Positions 49,927 through 60,076 of a stretch of 64,000 bases of DNA are shown one piece after another; position 1 is the first letter of the stretch, and every line of letters starts with the position of its first letter. Position numbers and translations under genes: made by a program. Under the pieces are notes generated by a model. That model did no database searches. It was not told the DNA's origin and saw nothing but the letters and a program-made list of their open reading frames with translations. This DNA comes from Rhodospirillales bacterium (lineage in GTDB: Bacteria > Pseudomonadota > Alphaproteobacteria > Micavibrionales > Micavibrionaceae), in assembly GCA_020638295.1 (NCBI GenBank), contig JACKIU010000002.1:372001-436000 (forward strand). Reading direction: 5' to 3'.

Positions 49927-51381
49927 CTACGCCGCTTCGGCGGCCATCTTCTTGGCCTTTTCAACCGCCTGATCGATCGTTCCGATCATATAGAACGCAC
50001 TCTCAGGCAAGTGGTCGTACTCACCATCGACAATCGCTTTAAAGCCTTTGATCGTGTCTTCGAGCTGACAGAACACGCCCGGCGTCCCGGTAAACACTTC
50101 CGCAACGTGGAACGGCTGCGACAGGAAGCGCTGGATTTTCCGCGCACGCGCCACAACCAGCTTGTCTTCTTCCGACAGCTCGTCCATCCCGAGAATAGCA
50201 ATAATGTCCTGCAGGTTTTTATATTGCTGTAAGGTCTGTTGAACACGGTTAGCGACCGTATAGTGCTCATCGCCCAAAACGCGAGGATCGAGAATCCGCG
50301 ATGTCGAGTCCAGCGGATCCACAGCCGGATAAATCCCCTGCTCGGCAATCTGACGTGACAGAACGGTGGTCGCGTCAAGGTGCGCAAAGGTCGTCGCCGG
50401 AGCCGGGTCGGTCAAGTCGTCCGCCGGCACATAAACCGCCTGAATAGAAGTAATCGAGCCTTTGTTGGTCGAGGTAATGCGCTCTTGCATATTCCCCATC
50501 TCGGTTGACAGCGTGGGCTGGTAACCCACAGCGGACGGAATGCGCCCGAGCAAAGCGGACACCTCGGAACCGGCCTGTGTAAAGCGGAAGATGTTATCAA
50601 GGAAGAACAGCACGTCCTGACCCTCTTCATCACGGAAATATTCCGCCATAGTCAAGGCAGACAACGCCACGCGCGCCCGCGCCCCGGGCGGCTCGTTCAT
50701 CTGACCGAACACCAGCGCCACTTTCGAGTTTTTGTAATCGTGCTCTTTAATAACGCCCGCATCCATCATCTCATGGTACAGGTCGTTCCCTTCACGGGTC
50801 CGCTCACCCACACCACCGAACACAGACACGCCGCCGTGGCCTTTCGCGATGTTGTTAATCAGCTCCTGAATGGTCACGGTCTTACCCACGCCCGCACCGC
50901 CGAACAAACCGATCTTACCGCCCTTGGCGTAAGGACACAGCAGGTCGATAACCTTAATCCCGGTCACCAACTGCTCAACCTCCGTGGCTTGTTCTTCGAA
51001 AGACGGCGCATCGCGGTGAATTTCCCAGCGCGTTTTTGTTTTCAGTTCCGGACCTTCATCAATGACTTCACCGGTCACATTCATAATGCGGGAAAGAACC
51101 TCAGGACCGACCGGCACGGAAATCGCCGCGCCCGTGTCAACCACTTCCGCGCCGCGCACCAGACCGTCTGTCATATCCATCGCAATCGCGCGCACGGTAT
51201 TTTCGCCAAGGTGCTGTGCCACTTCCAAAATCAATTTATTACCCTGATTGTCCGTCTCCAGCGCGTTCAAAATCGCCGGCACTTCGCCTTCGTTGAACTG
51301 CACGTCAACAACGGCGCCCATCACCTGCAAAATCGTGCCGACTGCACCTGTTGCTTTGCTTTTTGCTTTCGCTTTTGCCAT
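49927..51381 (-). CDS. atpD: ATP synthase beta subunit
   Basis: Catalytic subunit of F1. 484 residues with P-loop GGAGVGKTVTI near 160, GERTREGND and the C-terminal domain. A short basic N-terminal extension (AKAKAKSKA) precedes the family start. Standard otherwise. Confidence 0.97.
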   Translation of the reverse strand: MAKAKAKSKATGAVGTILQVMGAVVDVQFNEGEVPAILNALETDNQGNKLILEVAQHLGENTVRAIAMDMTDGLVRGAEVVDTGAAISVPVGPEVLSRIMNVTGEVIDEGPELKTKTRWEIHRDAPSFEEQATEVEQLVTGIKVIDLLCPYAKGGKIGLFGGAGVGKTVTIQELINNIAKGHGGVSVFGGVGERTREGNDLYHEMMDAGVIKEHDYKNSKVALVFGQMNEPPGARARVALSALTMAEYFRDEEGQDVLFFLDNIFRFTQAGSEVSALLGRIPSAVGYQPTLSTEMGNMQERITSTNKGSITSIQAVYVPADDLTDPAPATTFAHLDATTVLSRQIAEQGIYPAVDPLDSTSRILDPRVLGDEHYTVANRVQQTLQQYKNLQDIIAILGMDELSEEDKLVVARARKIQRFLSQPFHVAEVFTGTPGVFCQLEDTIKGFKAIVDGEYDHLPESAFYMIGTIDQAVEKAKKMAAEAA

Positions 51382-51400
51382 TTTTTCGTCCTCTTATCGT

Positions 51401-51607
51401 TTAACTTTCAATTCCACATACATATTGCTGAGCTTCATCAACATCAATGCCGCCCTGCGCATTTGCACGATGAGCAAGTCTGTAAATTTCAGAGATGCGA
51501 AGATTCAACAACGGATTTCTAACCGGTTTCTTCCCACCTGTTGCAGCTTCTTGTTGAATAGCCGCCAAACCTAAGCCATTTGCATCTGTTCTTACGTCAT
51601 CAGTCAT
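51401..51607 (-). CDS. Small hypothetical protein inside the atp operon
   Basis: A 68-residue protein with a perfect AGGAG eight bases before its ATG, lying between atpG and atpD on the same strand. It starts MTDDVRTDANGLGLAA and has a helical centre (LLNLRISEIYRLAHRANAQGG). I do not recognise it. It is not an ATP synthase subunit; it resembles the other small genes inserted between core genes here. A GTG at 51616 is a poorer start. Confidence 0.65.
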   Translation of the reverse strand: MTDDVRTDANGLGLAAIQQEAATGGKKPVRNPLLNLRISEIYRLAHRANAQGGIDVDEAQQYVCGIES

Positions 51608-51631
51608 AATAAACACTCCTTTTACTCAGAA

Positions 51632-52540
51632 CTAAACCGCCTCCGCGCCGGAGATAATCTCGATCAGCTCCTTGGTGATATAGGCCTGACGCGCCCGGTT
51701 ATAGGCCAATGTTAAACTATCAATCATATCCCCGGCATTACGCGTTGCATTATCCATCGCCGTCATCCGCGCCGCCTGTTCCCCGGCGGCGCTATCCAGC
51801 AACGCCCGGAAAATTTGCACACCAATGTTGCGTGGCAACAAGGCGCTCAAAATCTTCTCTTCTTCCGGTTCAAAGTCATAAGCCGACGCTACGCCGCCGG
51901 AAGACTCTTTCTTCTTATCACTTTCCTTCGACGCACCTTGCGGCACGGCAAACGGAATAATCTGCTGTACGCTTGGTTTTTGCGTCAGCACGGACACAAA
52001 TTCGTTATACACCAGATGGCACACATCGAACGCCCCGGCCTCGAACTGTTCCAGCACATATTCAGTGACCTTGTTAGCGTCTTTGTATTCAACCTTGGAA
52101 GAGCCCATCAGCCCGACAAAGCTCTGCGCAATCTGCGGGCGATAATCGCTGCGCAATAAATCGCGCCCCTTACGGCCGACACAAACCAAAGACACATCCT
52201 TGCCTTGCTCGCGCAGCGCCGAAATTTTCGCCCGCGCCGCCTTCACGAGATTACCATTAAACCCGCCGCACAAACCGCGGTCTGCAGTCACAATCACCAG
52301 CAAATGCTTTTGCTCACTGCCCGTACCGACCAACAGCGGCGAACTGGCGTCACTGACCACAACGCCGCTGGCCACCCGTGCCATCATCTCGGCCATGCTC
52401 TGGGCATAAGGCTGAGAAGCTTCGGCTTGCTCTTGGGCCTTGCGCAGCTTCGAGGCCGCGACCATCTTCATCGCTGAAGTGATTTTGCGGGTCGATTTAA
52501 CCGAGGCAATCCGGTCTCTATAATCGCGTAAACTTGGCAT
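51632..52540 (-). CDS. atpG: ATP synthase gamma subunit
   Basis: Rotor shaft of F1. 302 residues starting MPSLRDYRDRIASVKSTRKI, with the central TADRGLCGGFN motif and the C-terminal MDNATRNAGDMIDSLTLAYN. Lies 19 bases after atpA. Confidence 0.96.
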   Translation of the reverse strand: MPSLRDYRDRIASVKSTRKITSAMKMVAASKLRKAQEQAEASQPYAQSMAEMMARVASGVVVSDASSPLLVGTGSEQKHLLVIVTADRGLCGGFNGNLVKAARAKISALREQGKDVSLVCVGRKGRDLLRSDYRPQIAQSFVGLMGSSKVEYKDANKVTEYVLEQFEAGAFDVCHLVYNEFVSVLTQKPSVQQIIPFAVPQGASKESDKKKESSGGVASAYDFEPEEEKILSALLPRNIGVQIFRALLDSAAGEQAARMTAMDNATRNAGDMIDSLTLAYNRARQAYITKELIEIISGAEAV

Positions 52541-52559
52541 CGATAATCAGACCTTTTCC

Positions 52560-54107
52560 TTAAGCGGCCGCTTTCTCACTCGCAAAACCCTTGGTGAAAT
52601 CACCGATAAAGCTGTGCAGTTTTTCTTCCAACGCGTCGGAGATTTTCTTCTCTTCCGCCAGCACGTCGAGAATATCCTGACCGTTTGCACGCAAGGTTTC
52701 CAGCAAGCGGGCCTCGTAAGCTTCAACTTCGGACACCTTGATCCCGTCCAGATACCCTTTTGTCCCGGAAAAGATCACAACCACCTGCTCTTCCACGGTC
52801 AACGGAGAGTATTGCGGCTGTTTCAACAGCACGGTCAAACGCTCACCGCGCGCCAGCAATTTCTGCGTCGAGGCGTCAAGGTCGGACGCAAACTGCGCGA
52901 ACGCTTCCATCTCGCGATATTGCGCCAGCTCCAGCTTGATCGTACCGGCAACCTGTTTCATCGCCTTGATCTGCGCCGCAGACCCCACACGAGACACAGA
53001 CAGACCCACGTTAATCGCCGGACGAATACCTTTATAGAACAGTCCTGTTTCAAGGAAGATCTGACCGTCGGTAATCGAAATCACGTTCGTCGGAATGTAG
53101 GCGGACACGTCACCGGCCTGTGTTTCAATGATCGGCAGAGCGGTCAAAGACCCGCCGCCTTGCGCGTCCGACATTTTCGCCGCGCGTTCCAGCAAACGGG
53201 AGTGAATGTAGAACACGTCACCCGGATACGCCTCACGACCGGGTGGACGACGCAGCAACAGGGACATCTGGCGATAGGCCACCGCTTGCTTGGACAGGTC
53301 GTCATACACAACCAAACCGTGCAAACCGTTATCACGGAAATACTCGCCCATCGCCGCACCGGTATAGGCTGCCAGATACTGCATCGGCGCCGGGTCGGAG
53401 GCCGTCGCCGCCACAACGATAGAATATTCCATCGCACCCTGCTCTTCGAGCTCCTTCACCAGTTGGGCAACCGTCGAGCGCTTCTGACCGATCGCAATGT
53501 AAATACAGTAAAGATGCTTCTTCTCATCAGACGCTTTGTTGATTGTCTTTTGATTGATGATCGTATCAATCGCCACAGCCGTTTTCCCGGTCTGACGGTC
53601 GCCAATGATCAACTCGCGCTGACCGCGGCCAACCGGCACCAGCGCATCCACAGCCTTCAGCCCCGATTGCATCGGCTCGAACACAGACTGACGCGGAATA
53701 ATCCCCGGCGCTTTAACTTCAACGCGGCTGGTTTTCTTGGCCTTGATCGGCCCTTTACCGTCAATCGGGTTCCCCAGACCGTCAACAACGCGGCCCAAAA
53801 GCTCTTTCCCAACAGGAACCTCAACGATTTTCCCAGTCCGGCGCACGATATCGCCTTCTTTAATGTTACGGTCATCACCAAACACCACGATCCCGACATT
53901 GTCGGCCTCAAGGTTCAGCGCCATACCCTTAACGCCACCAGGAAACTCAACCATCTCCCCGGCCTGCACATTATCCAGACCGTAAACGCGCGCCACACCG
54001 TCACCGATGGACAAGACCTGACCGATCTCGGCCACATCGGCCTGCGCACCAAAATCGGCGATTTGCTTCTTAAGAATCTCGGAGATTTCTGCTGCTTTGA
54101 TTTCCAT
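52560..54107 (-). CDS. atpA: ATP synthase alpha subunit
   Basis: Regulatory nucleotide-binding subunit of F1. 515 residues with P-loop GDRQTGKTAVAIDTI near 170 and AAYTGAAMGEYFRDNG. Two bases follow atpH. A 499-codon antisense frame is a shadow. Confidence 0.97.
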   Translation of the reverse strand: MEIKAAEISEILKKQIADFGAQADVAEIGQVLSIGDGVARVYGLDNVQAGEMVEFPGGVKGMALNLEADNVGIVVFGDDRNIKEGDIVRRTGKIVEVPVGKELLGRVVDGLGNPIDGKGPIKAKKTSRVEVKAPGIIPRQSVFEPMQSGLKAVDALVPVGRGQRELIIGDRQTGKTAVAIDTIINQKTINKASDEKKHLYCIYIAIGQKRSTVAQLVKELEEQGAMEYSIVVAATASDPAPMQYLAAYTGAAMGEYFRDNGLHGLVVYDDLSKQAVAYRQMSLLLRRPPGREAYPGDVFYIHSRLLERAAKMSDAQGGGSLTALPIIETQAGDVSAYIPTNVISITDGQIFLETGLFYKGIRPAINVGLSVSRVGSAAQIKAMKQVAGTIKLELAQYREMEAFAQFASDLDASTQKLLARGERLTVLLKQPQYSPLTVEEQVVVIFSGTKGYLDGIKVSEVEAYEARLLETLRANGQDILDVLAEEKKISDALEEKLHSFIGDFTKGFASEKAAA

Positions 54108-54109
54108 TT

Positions 54110-54706
54110 TTAACTGACCTCACTTAAGTTGGAAACTGTATTTTCATTCGCACCGGAACCCATAGAGACTTTCAAGCGCTCCAGCTTCCGGCGTACGGAA
54201 TCATCAATCATCAAGGACCCGACCGTCACCACCATGCCGCCCAACAGATCAGGTTTCACACTGGCGCTCACCGCGACATCTTTGCCAATCGCTTTTGACA
54301 AGGCGGTTTCAAGGTCTTTTTGCTGCCCGGCAGACAAATCTTGCGCCACTTCAACATTCACGGCAATTGCCCCGCGGCGCTTATCCAGCGCGCCAGCAAA
54401 GGCATCGAGTATTTTCTGCAAACCGCCGAGGCGGCCATTCTTAACCAGAAGGCCGAGAAAATTCTTCGTAATATCCTGAAACTTGGCTTTATCAGCCAGC
54501 GCCCCGACCACGTTCAACAAGGACTGTTCAGAGTACAAAGGGCTTCGAATCGCCGTTTGCAGATCATCGGAAGACTCGATCATCGCCTTCAAATCCTGAA
54601 GGTCTTTTTCGACCTTGTCGAGCTTTTTCGACTCTTCGGCCAATTCGATCAATGCACGAGCATATCGCTGGCTGACAACAGAAGAGGCTTGGCTTGACGA
54701 TGACAC
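54110..54706 (-). CDS. atpH: ATP synthase delta subunit
   Basis: Peripheral-stalk subunit joining F1 to Fo. 198 residues; SQRYARALIELAEE at the start and DDSVRRKLERLKVSM near the end are family features. GTG at 54706 is chosen because GGGAG lies nine bases upstream and the protein then has family length. It is the first gene of the operon; the Fo genes are elsewhere, as usual in alphaproteobacteria. Confidence 0.94.
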   Translation of the reverse strand: MSSSSQASSVVSQRYARALIELAEESKKLDKVEKDLQDLKAMIESSDDLQTAIRSPLYSEQSLLNVVGALADKAKFQDITKNFLGLLVKNGRLGGLQKILDAFAGALDKRRGAIAVNVEVAQDLSAGQQKDLETALSKAIGKDVAVSASVKPDLLGGMVVTVGSLMIDDSVRRKLERLKVSMGSGANENTVSNLSEVS

Positions 54707-54913
54707 GCTCTGTGGCTCCCTTTGAGATTTTTTCGTGTTGCGCGAGGATTTAGCATAGCGAACAACGCATGACAAGAGCAAAAACCCCATTAAACGACGT
54801 TTTCACAAGCATTCCACAGCAACCGGAAGGACGCATAAAAAATACACCCTTCAGATCTGTAAAAACACAAAAATTGTTTTTGCGATGCAACTATTCCTCG
54901 CTATACCAATCAG

Positions 54914-56365
54914 ATGAATTCACGCAAAAGCATCATCGCCCTGTTCGCCCTGATTATCCTTGAAGGTTACGTTGTTCTTTCGTCCGAGCTTTTGGCCATT
55001 CGCCTCAGCGTCCCCTTCGTCGGCAGCGGCACGGATACCATATCGATTATCATTGCCGCCGTCCTGATGCCCTTAGCCTTTGGCTATCACGCCGGCGGGC
55101 GCTTTAAACCCGGAGAGCACATGATCCTGCCGGGCCTGAAAATGTTTATAAACGTGCGTGAAAAGCTGATTATCAACCTGCTCGGCGCCCTCGCTTTTCT
55201 CATTTTTGCGCTATCCTATAATTATGTCGATTTGTTTTTCTATATCTTTTACAGCGCAGGTCTGAAAAACCGTCTGATCGTCAACGCTCTTTATGCAGGC
55301 CTGTTTATCGTGACGCCGGTTTATCTGCTTGGCCAGACCATTCCCCTGACCTGTAATTTTTTCACTAAAGAAAAACTCTCGAAAATCACCGGAAAAATTC
55401 TCTTCTTTTCAACGCTGGGCTCGTTTATCGGCGCAACCTTTTCAACGCTGGTCCTGATGAGCCGCATCGGCGTGCACAACACCGCAATCCTCAATTTCGT
55501 TATTCTGGGCGTCCTGATTACACTCTTAAGTCGTGAACGCTTCTCACGCCGCATCGCACTGACATGGATACTTATTTTCGGTGGCATCATAGCAAATTCC
55601 CCCCAGGCTATGAAAAACTTCCATATCATTGAAAACAATCAATATAACACTGTTCAGTTCTTGCAGTTTGACGGCCAACGCCACCTCATTCTCAATAATA
55701 ACATGTCCTCGATGTATACGGATGAAGGACGTAAACACCTCTACATCGAATTCATCGAACAAGTTGCCCTCACTCCGATCTGGGATGAAAAGAAAAACCC
55801 GAAAGACGTTCTGGTGATTGGCGCCGGGGGTTTCACTCTGGGCTTTGGCGATCACGGCAATCACTACGACTATGTCGATATCGACAAAAGCCTCAAGGAC
55901 ATCGCCGAAAAGCACATCCTCCAGCAACCGCTACAAAGCAACCAGACCTTCCATCCCCTGCCCGCCCGTGGTTTTCTGGCCCAAACCGATAAAAAATATG
56001 ACGTCATCGTTCTGGACGCCTTTCAGGGGGCCATGACCATTCCCGAACATCTGATTACGCGAGAATTCTTCGCCGAAGTCAAATCCCACCTCAAAGACGA
56101 TGGAAAAATGCTCAGCAATTTTGGTGTGTTGCCGAATTTCAAATCCGCCTTCAGCCGCAACCTCGACAACACGATCCGCTCCGTCTTCCCTTATGTTTCG
56201 CGCCACGCCATCCATAATTATTACGGCCTGTGGGAAGACGAAGAACCCAACATCACCAACGTCATCTATATCTACCGCAACAACGGACATGATGAAGACG
56301 TAAAGACAATTTATTCAGACCTGAAAAACCCAGCCTTTTTAGACGATCCCGGCGAGTTCGATTAA
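54914..56365 (+). CDS. Membrane protein with spermidine-synthase-like domain
   Basis: A 483-residue protein. The first 230 residues contain about seven membrane helices with a VVLSSELLAIRL start; the rest is an aminopropyltransferase-like Rossmann domain with VLVIGAGGFTLGF, YVDIDKSLKDIAE and YDVIVLDAF. Similar fusions are annotated as SpeE-like; the polyamine substrate is not proven and the membrane part has no agreed function. Divergent from the atp operon. Confidence 0.82.
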   Translation: MNSRKSIIALFALIILEGYVVLSSELLAIRLSVPFVGSGTDTISIIIAAVLMPLAFGYHAGGRFKPGEHMILPGLKMFINVREKLIINLLGALAFLIFALSYNYVDLFFYIFYSAGLKNRLIVNALYAGLFIVTPVYLLGQTIPLTCNFFTKEKLSKITGKILFFSTLGSFIGATFSTLVLMSRIGVHNTAILNFVILGVLITLLSRERFSRRIALTWILIFGGIIANSPQAMKNFHIIENNQYNTVQFLQFDGQRHLILNNNMSSMYTDEGRKHLYIEFIEQVALTPIWDEKKNPKDVLVIGAGGFTLGFGDHGNHYDYVDIDKSLKDIAEKHILQQPLQSNQTFHPLPARGFLAQTDKKYDVIVLDAFQGAMTIPEHLITREFFAEVKSHLKDDGKMLSNFGVLPNFKSAFSRNLDNTIRSVFPYVSRHAIHNYYGLWEDEEPNITNVIYIYRNNGHDEDVKTIYSDLKNPAFLDDPGEFD

Positions 56366-56371
56366 CCCGCA

Positions 56372-57211
56372 CTATAAGAAAAACGCCAGCACCTGCGAAA
56401 ACGCAAAAATCTGAAAATCACAGAATGCAAAACGTTCGGGATCGGCAAACATGACCGCAGCGCGAAAGAGCACAAGATGCAAAACATAAAACTCCAACGT
56501 CCGGCGCCCGAGCAACATCAGAATGGCCACAGGCGGAAACGATGACAAACTGAGCTTTTCATAGGTGCGCGGTTCAAACCGGTAAAGTAAAATGCTTAAA
56601 ACCCCCATCCCGACAACAAAAAACACAAATTGCGCAAATGACAGGCTGGGCAACAACAGGCTCTGCACCAGAATATACGCCGCCGCGCTGGCGCTCATAA
56701 ACGCACCGATCACCCAGTTTGGCGCGGTAATCTCATCCTTGTGACGTCGCAACGCCCCGATCAGCGTAAACAAAAACCCCAGCGTCCCGTATTCAACCAA
56801 CACCAGACTGGGCACAGCCGCAAAGAACAGCAAAAAGAACATCCCCCGAAACGCTTCGTGATTACGCGTTGCGTGCGTATAGAGCCAGTCCACGCTCATC
56901 CGCGCCAGAATGAGGGTAAAAATAATATTGAGTGGAAACAGATACTCTCCGGCCACCAGCGCCGATACAGCAACAACGCCGGCCATCGCCCAGAACAATC
57001 TTGGCACCTCGCGCGTTCTGGCATAGCCGATCAGGAAAAACCAGATCGGCACGCTCAGGCGCCCGATCACCCGCAGCCAGATCTCTGCCGGGAAAAAGAA
57101 ATACCCGATATGATCGACAACCATCAAAACCAGCGCCAGCATCTTCAGGAGATCATACGACGTGAGACAATGCGGCAAGCTGGATTGTTTTAAAAGGTTG
57201 GAAAATCCCAT
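56372..57211 (-). CDS. TraX-family membrane protein
   Basis: A 279-residue protein with about eight membrane helices. The N-terminal YDLLKMLALVLMVVDHIGYF then RLSVPIWFFLIGYA is the TraX signature; TraX acetylates F pilin and chromosomal relatives are membrane acyltransferases of unknown target. It is last in an operon with the small membrane protein and the arylsulfotransferase. Confidence 0.85.
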   Translation of the reverse strand: MGFSNLLKQSSLPHCLTSYDLLKMLALVLMVVDHIGYFFFPAEIWLRVIGRLSVPIWFFLIGYARTREVPRLFWAMAGVVAVSALVAGEYLFPLNIIFTLILARMSVDWLYTHATRNHEAFRGMFFLLFFAAVPSLVLVEYGTLGFLFTLIGALRRHKDEITAPNWVIGAFMSASAAAYILVQSLLLPSLSFAQFVFFVVGMGVLSILLYRFEPRTYEKLSLSSFPPVAILMLLGRRTLEFYVLHLVLFRAAVMFADPERFAFCDFQIFAFSQVLAFFL

Positions 57212-57222
57212 AGCAATTCGAA

Positions 57223-57480
57223 CTATTCAGAAGACGGCGGCGCATCCGCCTCATCAGCTTTTTCCCCTTCAGCCTGCTGCATTTTTTTATGCTTATATTT
57301 CTTATAAAAATAACGGAGCGGAAAATACGCCAGAATGAGAATAACACTGACCGCCGCCGCAATCGGCCCGAACAGCATCCACACCCCGGCCACCGCCAGC
57401 CCCGGACCGATATAGGCGAGCGCAGGTTTTGCCGCCAATAACACCAGTACAAAAAGAAAAACGACGAATTTATCCATCAC
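57223..57480 (-). CDS. Small membrane protein
   Basis: An 85-residue protein with a signal-like N-terminal helix (cleavage possible after ALA), a YIGPGLAVAG turn and a second long hydrophobic helix, then a Lys-rich and an acidic tail. Spacing of 11 and 25 bases to its neighbours puts it in the arylsulfotransferase-TraX operon. Confidence 0.75.
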   Translation of the reverse strand: MMDKFVVFLFVLVLLAAKPALAYIGPGLAVAGVWMLFGPIAAAVSVILILAYFPLRYFYKKYKHKKMQQAEGEKADEADAPPSSE

Positions 57481-57505
57481 TGCCCCTTTCTCTTACACGA
57501 CAATC

Positions 57506-58819
57506 TTACTGCAACAAAAACTGCAACTGACTCGAATCAATCCGTTCGGCCATTGTAACCACAGGAATATATAGCTCTCCATCTATCTCTTCACTCATCG
57601 GAACACGGTAATCCCAAACAATATTCTTTGCCTCATCAACCTCAAATATCCGTCCATACTCCGGATCAACAATCATCGTCCGACCATCGCTTAACCTTTG
57701 TTGCATCCCCCAAAACTTGTTATGAAACTCATAACCATGGGATTTTACATCAGGGTCATAGATCCAATAAATTTCTTGCGTTTGAGGATCAAACTCGATG
57801 ACGCGCGTATACCCGCCCTCAGTCATACTGCCATGATTATCAAAAACCATTAGATGCCCATTCGGCAAAATATCCAAATCATGCTGCATCCTTGAAATCA
57901 AGCCATTCGCATAAACCAAATTACCCGTCTCGGGATCAAGTACGGCCATGACATTAAGATTACGAATAGAAATCAGCAAATATCCCTTCTTCATCCATGA
58001 CACATCTGGATGGTTTTCATAAATATAATCTACCGAGTTAGAATGAGTGGGGTCCCCATTATAACTTTCAGGAACACTCGCCAGAACCGCGTTGTAAGGC
58101 GAATTATCCAAAGCATCAATTAACGAAAGTGTCTTAATCTCTTCACCATCCGGACTCAACACAACGATGTTGTCTTCAAGAAACGGCAAATCCTTCATCT
58201 CATAACTTTCCGGACTGCTCTCACGAATTTTATGTACGATCGCATAGATCGTTCCATCAGGCCCGACCTCAAAGTCATTATTAGGATAGCCAGTATATGA
58301 CCAAAGCACATTGGAATCTTTATCAAGTTTTACTAAGCCGACACCCCAAGGCGTTGTCCCCCCGGCAGACACTAAAAGCAAGATATCCCCATTATCGAAC
58401 AGATGGAAAGCTCGCAAATAAAAATAAAAATTATCCAGCTCACCAAGCGAAATAATATGATCCTGATTATCCCAGACATCATCATATTTAAAGGACCATT
58501 TATGAATAATGTCGCCCTTATGATCAATCAGGCGGGCTGTCAAATCATGCGTTGATGAATACAACGTATACTCTTCATCCTCACCGGCACGGCCCGACGA
58601 AAAAACCACACCGGTATTATTCGGCGTCTTTTGTATCCAGCGTATCTCCTCGTTATATTCTTTAATCTTTAAAGCCTCTCTTACGCTGGCAGACACCGCC
58701 AGATATGGTTTTAAATACTTGTAAGGAAAAAATTCCAAAGCTGAAACCAACGCCCCGTAAAACATGCTTAAAAACAGCAACAAAACAATGACGGCAACCT
58801 TTAATTCACTTTCACGCAT
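57506..58819 (-). CDS. Arylsulfotransferase (ASST) family protein
   Basis: A 437-residue protein with one N-terminal membrane segment and a beta-propeller domain facing the periplasm. The family motif QHDLDILPNGHLMVFDNHG is clear. ASST enzymes move sulfate between phenolic esters without PAPS. ATG at 58819 is preferred because it gives a normal membrane anchor. A cytoplasmic-type sulfotransferase is divergent, 85 bases away. Confidence 0.85.
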   Translation of the reverse strand: MRESELKVAVIVLLLFLSMFYGALVSALEFFPYKYLKPYLAVSASVREALKIKEYNEEIRWIQKTPNNTGVVFSSGRAGEDEEYTLYSSTHDLTARLIDHKGDIIHKWSFKYDDVWDNQDHIISLGELDNFYFYLRAFHLFDNGDILLLVSAGGTTPWGVGLVKLDKDSNVLWSYTGYPNNDFEVGPDGTIYAIVHKIRESSPESYEMKDLPFLEDNIVVLSPDGEEIKTLSLIDALDNSPYNAVLASVPESYNGDPTHSNSVDYIYENHPDVSWMKKGYLLISIRNLNVMAVLDPETGNLVYANGLISRMQHDLDILPNGHLMVFDNHGSMTEGGYTRVIEFDPQTQEIYWIYDPDVKSHGYEFHNKFWGMQQRLSDGRTMIVDPEYGRIFEVDEAKNIVWDYRVPMSEEIDGELYIPVVTMAERIDSSQLQFLLQ

Positions 58820-58904
58820 TGACAGATCTTCAACTTTCCTGAGAATAACTAAGAAAACACTACAAAAAACTATAACAAACCGCCAAAGCACAAACGAACA
58901 AAAA

Positions 58905-59978
58905 ATGTCCAGCGTTCCCATTTATACCGACTGGCTCGGCAGCCTCTTAGAAAAAGCACCCAACATACTGATTGGCATAGGCAATCTGGAAACAAAACTG
59001 CTGCACTATGACATTATCGACCTGAAAATACAGCGCCCCGTTTTCATCACCGGGCTGGCCAGAGCCGGCTCGACAATCACGCTGGAAATCTTGGGCAGCC
59101 ATCCGGATTGCACCAGTTACCAATATGGCGATTATCCGTTCATCCACTGCCAGTATTTCTGGAACACGGCGCGTAAATTTTTCCCGTCCCCGCAGGATAA
59201 AATCGAACGCGCCCACAAAGACCGCCTGCGCATCAACATGCAAAGCCCCGAAGCGCTGGACGAAATTCTCTGGATGTCGTTTTTTGAAACGCTTCATGAT
59301 CCAGCAGCCGACAACATTCTGAACGCAACGACAAACAATCCGGCCTTTGAAACCTTTTACAAAAACGCCCTGCTCAAATTACTGGCCGCCCGCAGCGCGA
59401 ACCGTATCGCCTTGAAAAACAATTACCATGCCTCGCGCCTGCTTTATCTGCATAAGCTCTTCCCCGATGCACGTTTCGTTATCCCGCTGCGTCAGCCCGA
59501 AACACATATTTACTCGCTGATCAAACAGCACCGCCTGCTCAGCGAGTCGCAAAAAGACGATCCGCGCGGACGGCGTTATATGCGCCGTCACGGCCACTTT
59601 GAGTTCGGCCTCGATTTCCGCCCGACAAACTTCAACGATCCGCAAACCACCGCGCAAATTATGAGCGCATGGCAGGACGGCGACCTCGTCACCGCATATG
59701 CATTATACTGGAAAGCCTGTTACAGCTATATCTACGAAACCTTGCAAAACCACCCGGCGTTAAAAGACAACTGCCTGATCCTTAAATACGAGGATTTCTG
59801 CACCGCCCCGGAAAGCCATATTCAGGCCATGCTGGCCCATTGCGGCCTCGAAGACACCGGCATCAGTGCCATCTGGAAAGATAAGATCAGCGCTCCCACC
59901 TATTACAAATGTGACTTCACACCAGAAGAACAGCAAAAAATCAAAGACTTAACCGAAAATGCCTATCAAAAATTCTAA
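58905..59978 (+). CDS. PAPS-dependent sulfotransferase family protein
   Basis: A 357-residue enzyme with the 5'-phosphosulfate loop ITGLARAGSTITLEIL (about 48-63) and a 3'-phosphate-binding segment RFVIPLRQPETHIYSLIKQH. It probably sulfates a carbohydrate or lipid, with PAPS as donor. ATG at 58905 is chosen over an in-frame start inside the divergent gene. Confidence 0.84.
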   Translation: MSSVPIYTDWLGSLLEKAPNILIGIGNLETKLLHYDIIDLKIQRPVFITGLARAGSTITLEILGSHPDCTSYQYGDYPFIHCQYFWNTARKFFPSPQDKIERAHKDRLRINMQSPEALDEILWMSFFETLHDPAADNILNATTNNPAFETFYKNALLKLLAARSANRIALKNNYHASRLLYLHKLFPDARFVIPLRQPETHIYSLIKQHRLLSESQKDDPRGRRYMRRHGHFEFGLDFRPTNFNDPQTTAQIMSAWQDGDLVTAYALYWKACYSYIYETLQNHPALKDNCLILKYEDFCTAPESHIQAMLAHCGLEDTGISAIWKDKISAPTYYKCDFTPEEQQKIKDLTENAYQKF

Positions 59979-59993
59979 TCCCTTAGAAAATAT

Positions 59994-60022
59994 TTGACAT
60001 AACAATAAAGTTTTGGCATGAT
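59994..60022 (+). promoter_or_regulatory. Promoter of the small gene at 60077
   Basis: A perfect TTGACA (59994-59999), 17-base spacer, then CATGAT (60017-60022). AT-rich downstream bases and AAGGG precede the start codon. Confidence 0.5.
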
Positions 60023-60076
60023 GCGCTATATTGAATAATTCTATTATCTAACACACTGAAAAATAAGGGTAAATTA

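Noticed and set aside
52614..54113. 499-codon open frame antisense to atpA
   Set aside because: It mirrors atpA codon by codon, has no family features and is rich in His and Arg as expected for a complement of a GC-rich gene.
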